Shown: piece after piece, positions 32,474-42,310 of the stretch
Layout of the letters: each line of letters begins with the position of its first letter
Position numbering within the stretch: position 1 is the first letter of the stretch
Source of the DNA: SIG607 sp045533195
GTDB taxonomy: Bacteria > Bacillota > Clostridia > Oscillospirales > Acutalibacteraceae
Length of the DNA: 64,000 bases
Assembly (NCBI GenBank): GCA_045533195.1
Contig: JAZSHI010000007.1
Coordinates: 70,677 to 134,676, forward strand
Reading direction: 5' to 3'
Made by a program: the position numbers and the translations under genes
Notes under the pieces: model-generated
The model's database searches: none
The model's input: the letters and a program-made list of their open reading frames with translations, nothing else
Told to the model about the DNA's origin: nothing

Positions 32474-34435
32474 ATGTTAAAGCTTTATAAGGAAAATACA
32501 GCAAATTATCCCAGACTTAAAACCGATAAACACTTTATAAACTATGAAAACGAGTATCAATTCGATGAAATCACCCATAAAACAATGAAATTCACCGAAG
32601 AAAATCAGGCTTTAAAGGAAGAACTTTGGATAGATTTCGCCAATCAGTTTACCGACCAAATTGACGGTCCGGACACCGGCTGGCGCGGTGAATATTGGGG
32701 CAAAATGATGCGAGGCGCTTGTTTTGTATATTCCTACACAAAAAATCAAAAGCTTCTTGAAGTTTTAACAGCAACAGTGCGTCACATTTTAACCACTCAG
32801 GATGAAAAGGGCAGAATATCCTCCTATACCGTAGCGCAGGAATTTACGGGTTGGGATATTTGGAGCAGAAAATACGTGCTTTTAGGTATGCAGTATTTCC
32901 TTGAAATAAACGAAGATAAAGAGCTGGAAAAAGAAATTATAGCTTCTATGTGCCGTCAGGTAGATTATCTTATTTCAAAACTCGGCAATAGAGTTGAAGG
33001 CAAAATTCCGATTACCCGTACTGCAAAGCATTGGTACGGACTTAATTCTTCTTCTGTTTTAGAGCCTGTTGTACGCCTTTATAACATAACCGGAGAGGAA
33101 AGATTTTTAAAATTTGCTAAATATATTGTCAGCGAAGGCGGTTGTTGGGTAGAAAACGTATTCCATTTAGCCGAAAAAAAACAGTTAAAGCTTCACCAAT
33201 ACCCCGTTACAAAGGCTTATGAAACGACCTCTTGTTTTGAAGGACTTTTAGAGCTTTACAGAATAACAGGAGAAGAGTGGTACAAAACCGCAATTCTTAA
33301 TTTTGCCGATTTAATTTTAGAAGATGAGTTTACTGTTATAGGTTCTGCGGGCTGTACTCACGAGCTTTTCGACCACTCTAAAGTACGTCAGTCAAACACC
33401 ACCAACTTTTTCGTTATGCAGGAAACCTGTGTTACCGTAACGTTGATGAAGTTCTTTATGCAGCTTAACCTCTTGACTGCCGAGCCCAAATATATTGATG
33501 CTTACGAAATTTCATACTACAACGGTTTTTTGGGTGCTGTAAATGTTGAAGGCAGACTTGCTGACAGCACAACCTTAGATGAAGAACGCGCTAATAATCC
33601 TGCTATTGTTCCTGTTGTTTTGCCCTTCACAAGCTACAGTCCTCTAACTACGGGAACCAGAGGTGGAAACATCGGCGGACTTAAGGTTATGAAGAACAAC
33701 AAATATTATGGCTGTTGCGTATGTATCGCAGGCGCAGGTATAGGCAGTGTTCATAAAACTGCTCTTATGACCACCGAAAATGGCTTGGCGCTAAACCTTT
33801 ATATAAACGGTGTTATGCGCTCCTTTGCTCCAAAGGGCAGTCCCGTTGAAATAAAAATTGACACAAAATATCCTAATGATAATACCGTTAAAATCACCGT
33901 TAACAATTTGGGCAAGGAAAAATTCACCTTAAAGCTTCGTAATCCTTCCTTTAGCAATAACACTAAAATCGCTCAAAACGGAACAGAAATCGAAGTTAAA
34001 GCAGGATACAATGAGATTATATGTAAAAACGCAACAGAAGTCATCGATATCGTCTTCGATATGCCCCTTACTGTTGTTAAACCTATCCCCTATGGTAATC
34101 AGGTGCTTATGAACAAGGTTATCTGGGGCGCAAACAGTATAGTTATTCCTACTTATGATGAAGAAGACCCCGAAGCGAAGAACACTATTGCTCTTCAAAG
34201 AGGTCCTCTTATGTTAGCTCAGGATTCACGTTTCGGATACGATATGACAAAAGCGGCAAAAATCGTTAATGAAAACGGTATTGCTTCTTTTGAAAAAGCA
34301 ACTGCCGATTTCGAAACCTTGCTCACACTAAACGTAAAGACCGAAGACGGATATATCACACTTTGCGATTACGCAAGTTCAGGAAAACTGCTTGACGAAG
34401 ATAACAAAGCAGCCGTTTGGATAAAGAATATCTAA
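32474..34435 (+). CDS. GH127-type glycosidase (beta-L-arabinofuranosidase family)
   Basis: The 653-residue protein matches the DUF1680/GH127-GH146 group. The zinc-binding catalytic set of HypBA1 (Glu338, Cys340, Cys417, Cys418) is matched by Glu317 and Cys319 (QETC) and Cys414-Cys415 (YGCC). An N-terminal alpha/alpha barrel (TGWRGEYWGKMMRG, QEFTGWDIWSRKYV) is followed by beta domains. No signal peptide, so it acts in the cytoplasm on imported oligosaccharides. The family also includes enzymes with other L-sugar substrates, so specificity is not certain. Confidence 0.85.
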   Translation: MLKLYKENTANYPRLKTDKHFINYENEYQFDEITHKTMKFTEENQALKEELWIDFANQFTDQIDGPDTGWRGEYWGKMMRGACFVYSYTKNQKLLEVLTATVRHILTTQDEKGRISSYTVAQEFTGWDIWSRKYVLLGMQYFLEINEDKELEKEIIASMCRQVDYLISKLGNRVEGKIPITRTAKHWYGLNSSSVLEPVVRLYNITGEERFLKFAKYIVSEGGCWVENVFHLAEKKQLKLHQYPVTKAYETTSCFEGLLELYRITGEEWYKTAILNFADLILEDEFTVIGSAGCTHELFDHSKVRQSNTTNFFVMQETCVTVTLMKFFMQLNLLTAEPKYIDAYEISYYNGFLGAVNVEGRLADSTTLDEERANNPAIVPVVLPFTSYSPLTTGTRGGNIGGLKVMKNNKYYGCCVCIAGAGIGSVHKTALMTTENGLALNLYINGVMRSFAPKGSPVEIKIDTKYPNDNTVKITVNNLGKEKFTLKLRNPSFSNNTKIAQNGTEIEVKAGYNEIICKNATEVIDIVFDMPLTVVKPIPYGNQVLMNKVIWGANSIVIPTYDEEDPEAKNTIALQRGPLMLAQDSRFGYDMTKAAKIVNENGIASFEKATADFETLLTLNVKTEDGYITLCDYASSGKLLDEDNKAAVWIKNI

Positions 34436-34440
34436 CAACT

Positions 34441-34859
34441 AAAAACGCCTCAGGCTAAAATGTGTTGTTCTTATCGGAGAAAATAGAATTCTTTTAAATT
34501 CAGCTAAGAACCAGCATCGCATTTGTAAGTACAAATGCACTTGGGCAGTAGCCCAAACCCACTAACAACAGAAAAGAGAGAGCAAATCGGGAAACCGAAA
34601 TGTTCTCTCTTTTTTCTGTAAGTGATGTATTTGCTGACGCAAAAGTGATGTTATTCTCTACGTTCATAATGATGTTGCTCGCCATTTGCTACGCAAATAC
34701 AAGCTCGCAGTGATGTGATGTTTGCCCACTGTGCCGAAGGCGCAACATCACTCACGCAGTGAACATCACTGACGAAGTCAACATCACTTGCCCGCAAGGG
34801 CAAACATCGTTTAGCGTGATACTCCGTTAAGAGTATCACGCTAAGCCTGAGGCGTTTTT
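34441..34859. repeat. Palindrome-rich repeat element of ~419 bp, possibly inserted in a terminator loop
   Basis: Terminal 16-bp perfect inverted repeats (34441-34456 and 34844-34859; core CGCCTCAGGC) would form the stem of a bidirectional terminator for the convergent neighbours. Between them lie hairpins at 34519-34538, 34541-34556 and 34811-34844 (14-bp perfect stem), and GTGATGT four times (34622-34721) facing ACATCAC three times (34745-34787). No open frame looks coding. The layout suggests a miniature element that entered the terminator loop. Confidence 0.65.
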
Positions 34860-34869
34860 TTACTAACTA

Positions 34870-35328
34870 TTAATAGTATCTAAATTCATCAACAACATCT
34901 CTTGCGCTAAAACCTAAAACAGCAACAAAGAGGAGTATAATCATAAAGATTGCTACGCCTACTAATGCAGCGCACCAATAAGAACGTGCAAAGCTTCTGC
35001 GGTTAAGATTTCCTCTTGAGAAAGAGAACACGATAAGGAAAACGAAGCCTACAATAGGGATAGAGAAAAGAAGCTGAAGTCCAAAATATCCCCATGCGCC
35101 TACAGGCTTTAGGTGATCAGGAAGGTCTTCTACAGTAATTTCTTTTTGAGCAGGCGCCTCCTGATATACGGGCTGCTGATATATAGGCTGAGCAACAACA
35201 GGCTGTGCTTCTACCACGGGTTCTGCTACAGGCTGAGCCTCAGCAACAGGCTGTTCAACAGCAATTCCGCAGCCTACGCAAAATTTGCTGTCATCATTAA
35301 TTTCAATTCCGCAATTTTTACAAATCAT
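34870..35328 (-). CDS. Zinc-ribbon membrane protein
   Basis: The 152-residue protein begins with a zinc ribbon (CKNCGIEINDDSKFCVGCG), then a Pro/Val/Glu/Gln-rich linker of about 45 residues with PVAE- and PVVA-type repeats, and two membrane segments (FGLQLLFSIPIVGFVFLIVF and VGVAIFMIILLFVAVLGF). The architecture is common among uncharacterised Clostridia proteins. Function unknown. Confidence 0.8.
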   Translation of the reverse strand: MICKNCGIEINDDSKFCVGCGIAVEQPVAEAQPVAEPVVEAQPVVAQPIYQQPVYQEAPAQKEITVEDLPDHLKPVGAWGYFGLQLLFSIPIVGFVFLIVFSFSRGNLNRRSFARSYWCAALVGVAIFMIILLFVAVLGFSARDVVDEFRYY

Positions 35329-35404
35329 AAATAAACCCTCTCTTTATGAAAGATTAGCTTTACGCCAGGTTTATTGTACTATAATTTTAAAAAAATTGCA
35401 ACTA

Positions 35405-36292
35405 TTAATCTTTTCTCTCGTCTCCCCAGAAGAAAAGCGCAACTGTACCGGGGCCGGTATGACTGCCTATGGTAGTACCTATCCAGTTGATTTCCACTTC
35501 GCCGTCAAGCTTTTTAAAGCGTTCTTCAACAAGTCTTTTAACCTCAAGTGCATCTACTAAACAGTCCGAATGACAAATATAGCATTTCTGATTATAGTCA
35601 AGACCATTCTTACAATGTTGTTCCATTTTATCGACTATTGCCGATATTACTCTTTTCTTAGAACGGATTTTTTCCCTTGCAATAAGTCTTCCTTCATAAT
35701 TCATATTCAGCAGCGGACAAATTCCAAGCATACCGCCAAAGAAGCCCGAAACCTTTGATACTCTGCCGCCCTTAACGTAAAATGTAAGGTCTGTTGAGAA
35801 AAACCAATGGTGCAACTTAAGGCGGTTATCTTCTGCCCATACTCTTATTTCATCAATGCTTTTGCCTTCATCTCTTAAATCGGCCAGTTTATCTATAAAA
35901 AGACCATAGCCCGATGAAGCTCCCAGCGAATCTACAATATAAAGCTTTCTATCAGGAAATTCTTCTCTTAAAATTTCAGCGGCATTTCTAGCCGAATTAA
36001 AGCTTCCCGAAAGTCCTGAAGAAAGACTGAGATGAAGTACGTCTTTACCGTTCTCTAAAAATGTTCTGAAATATTTAATATATTCATCAACATTTATCTG
36101 GGAAGTACGGGTATCCTCCCCCGCAACCATACGAGCATAAAAATCGTTAAAGGGTACGCTTTCGCCTAAATCGTCAATATAATCGGTACCGCCAAGATTA
36201 TAATGGAAACAGATATAGTTAATGTTTCTTTCTTCAAAATGTGATTTTGAAATGTCAGCCGTCGAACAGGCACTAAGAATAAATTCGCTCAT
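35405..36292 (-). CDS. DegV family fatty-acid-binding protein
   Basis: The 295-residue protein fits the DegV family, which binds a fatty acid and in Gram-positives includes FakB proteins that present fatty acids to the kinase FakA. Visible are ILSACSTADISKSH, HLSLSSGLSGSFNSARNAAE and SLGASSGYGLFIDKLADL. Start 36292 has AAGGAG upstream. FakA is not in the window. Confidence 0.88.
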   Translation of the reverse strand: MSEFILSACSTADISKSHFEERNINYICFHYNLGGTDYIDDLGESVPFNDFYARMVAGEDTRTSQINVDEYIKYFRTFLENGKDVLHLSLSSGLSGSFNSARNAAEILREEFPDRKLYIVDSLGASSGYGLFIDKLADLRDEGKSIDEIRVWAEDNRLKLHHWFFSTDLTFYVKGGRVSKVSGFFGGMLGICPLLNMNYEGRLIAREKIRSKKRVISAIVDKMEQHCKNGLDYNQKCYICHSDCLVDALEVKRLVEERFKKLDGEVEINWIGTTIGSHTGPGTVALFFWGDERKD

Positions 36293-36469
36293 AAATAAAC
36301 TCCTTTTTGCATTTTGCACATATATTTTACTCTAAGTGCCGTAAAACATTCAACCTACAGTAAAAGATGCCCATTCTACTATAAAAAAAGACCTCTCTAC
36401 CAACAGTAGAATTTGTGTTTTATATTGCGATTTTATGTCGTTTATGATATGTTTATGTTACAACAAAGA

Positions 36470-36503
36470 CAAAAAATCTGCCGAAGAAAATCTCCGACAG
36501 ATT
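36470..36503 (-). terminator. Rho-independent terminator
   Basis: A 13-bp stem (36475-36487 and 36491-36503) with two G-U pairs in the leftward RNA and a run of six T on the minus strand, ending the gene at 36512-37078. Confidence 0.75.
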
Positions 36504-36511
36504 ATTTGTTT

Positions 36512-37078
36512 TTAATCAATATGTCTGATTGTATCTAACATATCCGAAAGAATTTGCGCACCCTGTTCTGACTCATAAAATGCCATTTCCTTTACGATTC
36601 CCGAAATCATTTCTAAAGCTTTGTTTTTGGTTGTTTCTTCGCGAGGTTTTAAATCATCATACATTTTTTCGTATAATCTTAATGCTTGTTGATTTGTTGC
36701 TTCTCTGCACCGAACAATGTCGCCTATTGCTTTTGCTTTTTCTTGACCTGCAATATCACCAGGTTCTGACTTTGGCATTAAAGCAAGTTGTTCTAAAGCA
36801 TTATGAATATACTCATTATCTTTGACAATTTGTTCTATTTGATTGAGAACATAATTGGTTGTAAGCTTCTCTTTTGGTTTTGTTGTGGTTTTTACTGTAT
36901 TTGACATATTATTGTTATCCTCCATATTATTAGGCGGACACGCAAGGCATATAGTATTTTCATCTATGAAGCGTGCCCTGCCATTTTTAACAAGACCTTT
37001 TGCCCTTTTGGGGTAGGTCGCCTCATATTCATTTCCTTGTTCATCTACAACAAAAATGTTTTTTTCTATGGGTATCAT
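36512..37078 (-). CDS. Conserved protein of unknown function with N-terminal domain common in Clostridia
   Basis: The 188-residue protein starts IPIEKNIFVVDEQGNEYEAT and YPKRAKGLVKNGRARFIDE, a segment I recognise from many clostridial proteins of unknown role, followed by CLACPPN. The rest is a charged helical region with a basic, Thr-rich linker and no membrane segment. The Shine-Dalgarno AAGGGG abuts the ATG, an odd spacing. A promoter at 37141-37169 lies about 65 bases before the start. Confidence 0.65.
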   Translation of the reverse strand: MIPIEKNIFVVDEQGNEYEATYPKRAKGLVKNGRARFIDENTICLACPPNNMEDNNNMSNTVKTTTKPKEKLTTNYVLNQIEQIVKDNEYIHNALEQLALMPKSEPGDIAGQEKAKAIGDIVRCREATNQQALRLYEKMYDDLKPREETTKNKALEMISGIVKEMAFYESEQGAQILSDMLDTIRHID

Positions 37079-37140
37079 CCCCTTATTGTAAATGTGTGAT
37101 ACTGTTTTTTGTTATGGGTGCCGTCCCCAGTCACAATTAA

Positions 37141-37169
37141 AGTATAGCATATTATATTTGCAAATTCAA
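37141..37169 (-). promoter_or_regulatory. Promoter of 36512-37078 gene
   Basis: On the minus strand TTGAAT (37169-37164), 17 bases, TATACT (37146-37141). Confidence 0.6.
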
Positions 37170-37402
37170 TAGCTATATCAAAGTCACGGCAGAAATAACC
37201 ATAAATACTTTCATCTTTCAAACTGTTTAAAAACAAAATTTTAAACGGCATTTCTTGTAGTATGACTTTCAATGAATCGGTATGGATATTCTCATATACA
37301 TCTTGAAAATCTTTATAAAAAATGTTATATTAAATATAAGAAAAAGCTTGTTGTTATGCACAATTTGACACAACCATAAAATGAAGAAAAGGAGTGAGGC
37401 AG

Positions 37403-38071
37403 TTGGTACATTTAGGTAACGATTGGGATGAAATTTTAGAGGATGAATTTAATAAGCCTTATTATTTAAAACTAAGACAATTTTTAAAGGAAGAATATGG
37501 CACAAAAACAATTTATCCTCATATGAACAATATTTTTTCAGCCCTTAAAGCATCATCCTTTAAGGATACCAAGGTGGTAATTTTAGGACAAGACCCCTAT
37601 CACGAGCCAAATCAGGCACACGGTCTTTGCTTTTCGGTATTAAAGGGTGTTACTCCTCCTCCATCCCTTGTAAACATTTACAAAGAGCTTCATGATGATA
37701 TAGGCTTTAAAATCCCCACACATGGCGAACTTACAAAATGGGCAGAGCAAGGAATTCTTATGCTTAATACCGTTTTAACGGTACGTAAAGGTCTGGCAAA
37801 TTCACATAAAGGTATGGGCTGGGAAACCTTTACCGACAGAGTTATAAGCGAACTTAATAAAAAAGATACCCCTGTAGTATTTTTACTCTGGGGCTCTCCT
37901 GCAAGACAGAAGGCAGAGATAATCACTAACCCTATTCATATAAAGCTTACCTGCCCTCATCCAAGTCCCCTTTCCGCCTACCGCGGTTTCTTTGGATGCA
38001 AACATTTTTCTAAAACAAATGAAATACTTATTAAAAACGGTCTTGCCCCTATCGATTGGCAAATTGATTAG
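37403..38071 (+). CDS. ung: Uracil-DNA glycosylase
   Basis: The enzyme removes uracil from DNA. Family I motifs are GQDPYHEPNQAHGLCFS (catalytic Asp) and HPSPLSAYRGFFGCKHFS (His). I place the start at TTG 37403, eight bases after AAAGGAG; a GTG at 37394 is inside the Shine-Dalgarno region. Length of 222 residues fits Ung. It converges with nifJ on a shared terminator. Confidence 0.96.
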   Translation: MVHLGNDWDEILEDEFNKPYYLKLRQFLKEEYGTKTIYPHMNNIFSALKASSFKDTKVVILGQDPYHEPNQAHGLCFSVLKGVTPPPSLVNIYKELHDDIGFKIPTHGELTKWAEQGILMLNTVLTVRKGLANSHKGMGWETFTDRVISELNKKDTPVVFLLWGSPARQKAEIITNPIHIKLTCPHPSPLSAYRGFFGCKHFSKTNEILIKNGLAPIDWQID

Positions 38072-38095
38072 GATATAAAGACGCTTTATAAAATA

Positions 38096-38130
38096 AAAAT
38101 GCTGAGGTTTTTACACCTCAGCATTTTTTA
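38096..38130. terminator. Bidirectional terminator between ung and nifJ
   Basis: A 12-bp perfect stem (38096-38107 and 38116-38127) with an eight-base loop and flanking A and T runs. Confidence 0.85.
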
Positions 38131-38142
38131 TATGGTATTTAA

Positions 38143-41100
38143 TTATTTACCGTAGAGTTCTACGAGCTTTTCAAGATGAGCTCTGTTTGCCTTAGCAGTT
38201 TCAGCTGCTTTGTCGAAGAGTTCTTCTGCGCGCTCGGGGAATGCACGGGTAAGAGAAGCATAACGAGCTTCGCCAAGGAGGAATTCCTTGTAGTCGCCGG
38301 TAGCGGGTTTGCTATCGAGACTGAAGGGATTCTTACCTTCTGCCTTAAGAGCAGGATTGAAGCGGAACATATTCCAGTAACCGCAATCAACAGCCTTCTT
38401 CATTTCCTTCTGGCAGTTAACCATACCACCCTTAATGCTGTGCATTTCGCAAGGAGCATAGCAGATAACAATAGAAGGACCGGGATATGCTTCTGCTTCA
38501 CGGATAGCCTTTAAGGTCTGAGCCTGATCAGCACCCATAGCAATCTGTGCAACGTAGATATAACCGTAAGACATTGCGATTTCAGCAAGACTCTTCTTAG
38601 CGATAGCTTTACCGGCAGCAGCGAACTGAGCAACCTGACCTATCTGAGAAGCCTTGGAAGCCTGACCGCCGGTGTTGGAGTAAACTTCGGTATCGAATAC
38701 CATTACGTTTACATCGTTACCACTTGCAAGTACGTGATCCAAACCACCGAAACCGATATCATAAGCCCAACCATCACCACCGAAGATCCATACAGACTTC
38801 TTGGAGAGGAATTCTTTGTTAGCAAGAATTTCGGGAGCTGTGGGACAACCAGCCTCTGCAGCCTTTTCAACTTCTTTAAGAAGTGCTTCAGCAGCAGCGC
38901 TGTTAGCCTTACCGTCATTAGCAGTATTAAGGAAGTTTTCAGCAGCAGCCTTGAACTCAGCGGAAGCCTTGTCGGAAGCAGCCATTTCTTCAACTAAAGC
39001 GATAAGTCTGTCTCTGATTGCCTTCTGACCGAGATACATACCAAGACCATGCTCAGCATTATCTTCGAAGAGTGAGTTAGCCCAAGCAGGACCGTGACCG
39101 TCAGCATTTACGGTGTAGGGAGATGTAGCAGCAGGACCGCCCCAGATAGAAGAACAACCTGTAGCGTTAGAGATGTACATTCTGTCACCGAAGAGCTGGG
39201 TAACAAGACGAGCGTAAGCGGTTTCTGCACAACCTGCGCAAGAACCGGAGAATTCGAGTAAGGGCTTCTTGAACTGAGAAGTAATAACGTTTGCATCACT
39301 TGCAACGTCAGCCTTTTCGGTAACGTTAGCTACGCAGTAATCAAATACTTCCTGTTCTTTAAGCTGAGATTCAGTACCAACCATAGTAAGAGACTTGGTG
39401 GGACATTCGCCGATACATACGCCGCAACCCATACAGTCAAGCGGAGATACAGCGAGAGTATAGGAGTAACCCTTATTGGTAACAGTCTTTTCTTTAACTG
39501 CGATCTTGATGTGCTCAGGAGCGGCAGCCTTTTCTTCAGCAGAAAGTGCGAAAGGACGGATAGTAGCATGAGGACAAACGTAAGCGCACTTGTTACAGCC
39601 TACGCAGGTTTCATTGTTCCAAGCAGGAACCATAACAGCAACACCGCGTTTTTCAAATGCGGAAGCGCCCTGCTCGAAGGTACCGTCAGCGTGGTCGATG
39701 AAAGCAGATACAGGAAGAGCGTCGCCATCCATAAGAGCAACGGGCTTCATAACCTTTTCTACCATCTTAACGAGCTTGGAAGAATCTTCAGCAACTTTAG
39801 CAACATCAGCGTCAACAGCGTTAGCCCAATCAGCAGGTACGTCGATCTTAACGTATGCATTAGCACCGGCATCAATAGCCTTTTCGTTCATTTCAACGAT
39901 TTCTTTGCCCTTCTTCATGAACTTCTGAGCCTTTTCCTTCATATAACCGATAGCATCTTCTCTGGGAAGAACACCGGAAAGTGCGAAGAATGCAGACTGA
40001 AGAACGGTGTTGGTACGTTTGCCAAGACCAATCTCAGCAGCAAGGTCAATAGCGTTAACGGTATAAAGATTAATATTGTTATTAGCAATATAGCGCTTAG
40101 CTTCAGCATTTAAGTGGTTGCCGAGTTCTTCGGGAGTCCACTGACAGTTAATAAGGAATGTACCGCCGGGCTTAACGTCGTTAACCATCTTGTAACCCTT
40201 GATTACATAAGAGGGGTTGTGACAAGCAACGAAGTCAGCTTTGTTGATGTAGTAAGGACTCTTAATGGGCTTATCACCGAAACGAAGGTGAGAAATGGTG
40301 ATACCGCCGGTCTTCTTAGAGTCATACTGGAAGTAAGCCTGAACATATTTGTCGGTGTGATCACCGATAATCTTGATAGAGTCTTTGTTAGCGCCTACAG
40401 TACCGTCACCGCCGAGACCCCAGAACTTGCATTCCTTGGTGCCTTCAGCTGCGGTATTGGGAGCAGGTTTTTCTTCAAGAGAAAGGTAGGTAACATCATC
40501 GTTAATACCGATGGTGAACTGTGCTTTAGGAGCATCCTTAGCGAGTTCGTCATATACAGCGAATACGCTTGAAGGAGGAGTGTCTTTAGAACCGAGACCG
40601 TAACGGCCGCCGATAACGGTATCAACCTTTCTGCCGGTAGCAGCAAGAGCAGATACAACGTCAAGATAGAGAGGTTCGCCGATAGCGCCGGGCTCTTTGG
40701 TACGGTCAAGTACAGCAATAGCCTTAGCGGTAGCAGGGATAGCCTCAACAAATTTTGCAGCGCTGAAAGGACGGTAAAGTCTTACCTTGATAAGACCAAC
40801 CTTTTCGCCCATAGCGGTAAGGTAATCGATAACTTCTTCTGCAACGTCGCAGATAGAACCCATTGCTACGATTACGCGCTCAGCATCGGGTGCGCCGTAG
40901 TAGTTGAAGAGTTTATAGTCGGTGCCAAGCTTAGCATTAACCTTGTCCATATACTTTTCAACAACTGCGGGAAGTTCGTCATAATATTTATTACAAGCTT
41001 CTCTGTTCTGGAAGAAGATATCACCGTTCTGATGAGAACCGCGCATTACAGGACGCTCAGGATTAAGAGCGCGCTTACGGAATGCATCAACAGCATCCAT

Positions 41101-41688
41101 ATTGCACATTTCTTTAAGATCTTCATAATCCCAAACCTGAATCTTCTGGATTTCGTGAGAGGTACGGAAACCGTCGAAGAAGTTGATGAAAGGAACTCTG
41201 CCTTCGATAGTTGCAAGGTGAGCAACAGCGCCGAGGTCCATAACTTCCTGAGTGTTGGTTTCAGCCATCATAGCGAAACCTGTCTGACGACAAGCATAAA
41301 CGTCAGAGTGGTCGCCGAAGATGTTAAGAGCGTGAGAAGCTACACAACGTGCAGAAACGTGGAATACGCAGGGAAGAAGCTCACCGGCTATCTTATACAT
41401 ATTCGGAATCATGAGGAGAAGACCCTGAGAAGCAGTATAGGTGGTAGTAAGAGCACCTGCTGCCAAAGAGCCGTGTACAGTACCGGAAGCACCAGCTTCA
41501 GACTGCATTTCAACTACATTTACGGTAGTACCGAAAATGTTTTTGAGTCCCTGAGCCGACCACTGATCAGTATAGTCTGCCATAGGGCTGGACGGGGTAA
41601 TAGGATAAATACCTGCAACTTCTGTAAACGCATAGGATACGTATGCAGCAGCATTGTTACCGTCCATAGTTTTAAACTTTCTTGCCAT
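38143..41688 (-). CDS. nifJ: Pyruvate:ferredoxin (flavodoxin) oxidoreductase
   Basis: The 1181-residue single-chain enzyme oxidises pyruvate and CoA to acetyl-CoA and CO2, reducing ferredoxin. Domain order is N-terminal pyruvate-binding TPP domain (YAFTEVAGIYPITPSSPMAD), gamma-like domain (FWGLGGDGTVGANKDSIKII), two [4Fe-4S] sites (CVGCNKCAYVCP and CMGCGVCIGECP), and the C-terminal TPP domain with GCSSIWGGPAATSPYT and GGDGWAYDIGFGGLDHV. The length matches one-chain PFORs. GGGGG precedes the ATG. It is monocistronic and central to fermentative energy metabolism here. Confidence 0.98.
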   Translation of the reverse strand: MARKFKTMDGNNAAAYVSYAFTEVAGIYPITPSSPMADYTDQWSAQGLKNIFGTTVNVVEMQSEAGASGTVHGSLAAGALTTTYTASQGLLLMIPNMYKIAGELLPCVFHVSARCVASHALNIFGDHSDVYACRQTGFAMMAETNTQEVMDLGAVAHLATIEGRVPFINFFDGFRTSHEIQKIQVWDYEDLKEMCNMDAVDAFRKRALNPERPVMRGSHQNGDIFFQNREACNKYYDELPAVVEKYMDKVNAKLGTDYKLFNYYGAPDAERVIVAMGSICDVAEEVIDYLTAMGEKVGLIKVRLYRPFSAAKFVEAIPATAKAIAVLDRTKEPGAIGEPLYLDVVSALAATGRKVDTVIGGRYGLGSKDTPPSSVFAVYDELAKDAPKAQFTIGINDDVTYLSLEEKPAPNTAAEGTKECKFWGLGGDGTVGANKDSIKIIGDHTDKYVQAYFQYDSKKTGGITISHLRFGDKPIKSPYYINKADFVACHNPSYVIKGYKMVNDVKPGGTFLINCQWTPEELGNHLNAEAKRYIANNNINLYTVNAIDLAAEIGLGKRTNTVLQSAFFALSGVLPREDAIGYMKEKAQKFMKKGKEIVEMNEKAIDAGANAYVKIDVPADWANAVDADVAKVAEDSSKLVKMVEKVMKPVALMDGDALPVSAFIDHADGTFEQGASAFEKRGVAVMVPAWNNETCVGCNKCAYVCPHATIRPFALSAEEKAAAPEHIKIAVKEKTVTNKGYSYTLAVSPLDCMGCGVCIGECPTKSLTMVGTESQLKEQEVFDYCVANVTEKADVASDANVITSQFKKPLLEFSGSCAGCAETAYARLVTQLFGDRMYISNATGCSSIWGGPAATSPYTVNADGHGPAWANSLFEDNAEHGLGMYLGQKAIRDRLIALVEEMAASDKASAEFKAAAENFLNTANDGKANSAAAEALLKEVEKAAEAGCPTAPEILANKEFLSKKSVWIFGGDGWAYDIGFGGLDHVLASGNDVNVMVFDTEVYSNTGGQASKASQIGQVAQFAAAGKAIAKKSLAEIAMSYGYIYVAQIAMGADQAQTLKAIREAEAYPGPSIVICYAPCEMHSIKGGMVNCQKEMKKAVDCGYWNMFRFNPALKAEGKNPFSLDSKPATGDYKEFLLGEARYASLTRAFPERAEELFDKAAETAKANRAHLEKLVELYGK

Positions 41689-41719
41689 GGATAAAATCCC
41701 CCTTATATAATGGTGGAGA

Positions 41720-41733
41720 ATGTCTTAAGACAT
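41720..41733. promoter_or_regulatory. 14-bp perfect palindrome in the nifJ leader
   Basis: ATGTCTTAAGACAT lies 32 bases before the nifJ start, within a wider inverted repeat (41717-41739, GAGAA and TTCTC arms offset by two bases). It could be an operator or an mRNA-end hairpin; no regulator is identified. Confidence 0.45.
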
Positions 41734-41821
41734 ATTCTCATACGCTAACATTTTAACACTTTTTTTGAGTTATGTAAATAGTAAAAATAAAAAAATTTAA
41801 AAATTCAGATTTTTTTAACAG

Positions 41822-42310
41822 TTACTTAACTTTTTTGAGAGCAATATCATAAAATTGGGCAGAAAATTTTCCATTTTCACTTCTTACGCTTATGGGAAGT
41901 CCTGCAGGAGTTAAAAGGTAACGGAATTTTCCAAAATCCATTTCACCGTCAACAAAATAATTCCCTCCGTCTCTTTCTGTTTTATATTCGTCTGTATCGA
42001 AAAATTCAGTTATATCGTAAAGAACGGAAAAAACCGACATACTTTTGTTTTTTGTATCTTTTTCCAGATTTCCAAAGCCTACCTTTATGCCCTCTTTATT
42101 CACAGTTGCTTTAAAGCCTTTTATCTGCCCGTCGATAACGCTGTACTCTGCTCCCTGCTCACTTACATTGCAAAATATATCGTATTCTTTATCAAAATAA
42201 AAAATATGCGCCTTATAGCTTAAGTTCCTATTAATAACTCTTACGTTCTTTTCAGAAGAGCACGAACATAAAAGTACGAGACTAAGCAAAGCGCATATGA
42301 TTTTTTTCAT
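41822..42310 (-). CDS. Putative lipoprotein of unknown function
   Basis: The 162-residue protein has a signal peptide with lipobox LLCSC (lipidated Cys at 17) and a beta-rich exported part. No domain was recognised. It starts right at the nnr stop with GGGGAGA upstream, so it is probably the last gene of the PH-like/nnr operon. Confidence 0.75.
   Translation of the reverse strand: MKKIICALLSLVLLCSCSSEKNVRVINRNLSYKAHIFYFDKEYDIFCNVSEQGAEYSVIDGQIKGFKATVNKEGIKVGFGNLEKDTKNKSMSVFSVLYDITEFFDTDEYKTERDGGNYFVDGEMDFGKFRYLLTPAGLPISVRSENGKFSAQFYDIALKKVK

Noticed and set aside
34500..34839. Short minus-strand ORFs inside the 34441-34859 repeat
   Set aside because: They run through hairpins and repeated motifs and show no protein-like composition or ribosome-binding site.
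37075..37272. 65-residue ORF on the minus strand overlapping the start of the 36512-37078 gene
   Set aside because: A better promoter for the downstream gene lies inside it, its start lacks a clear Shine-Dalgarno, and the residues look non-coding.
39511..40572. Long open frames on the plus strand opposite nifJ (and 62511-63920 opposite ppdK)
   Set aside because: These are antisense shadows of highly biased codon use in strongly expressed genes; they have no Shine-Dalgarno and no domain.
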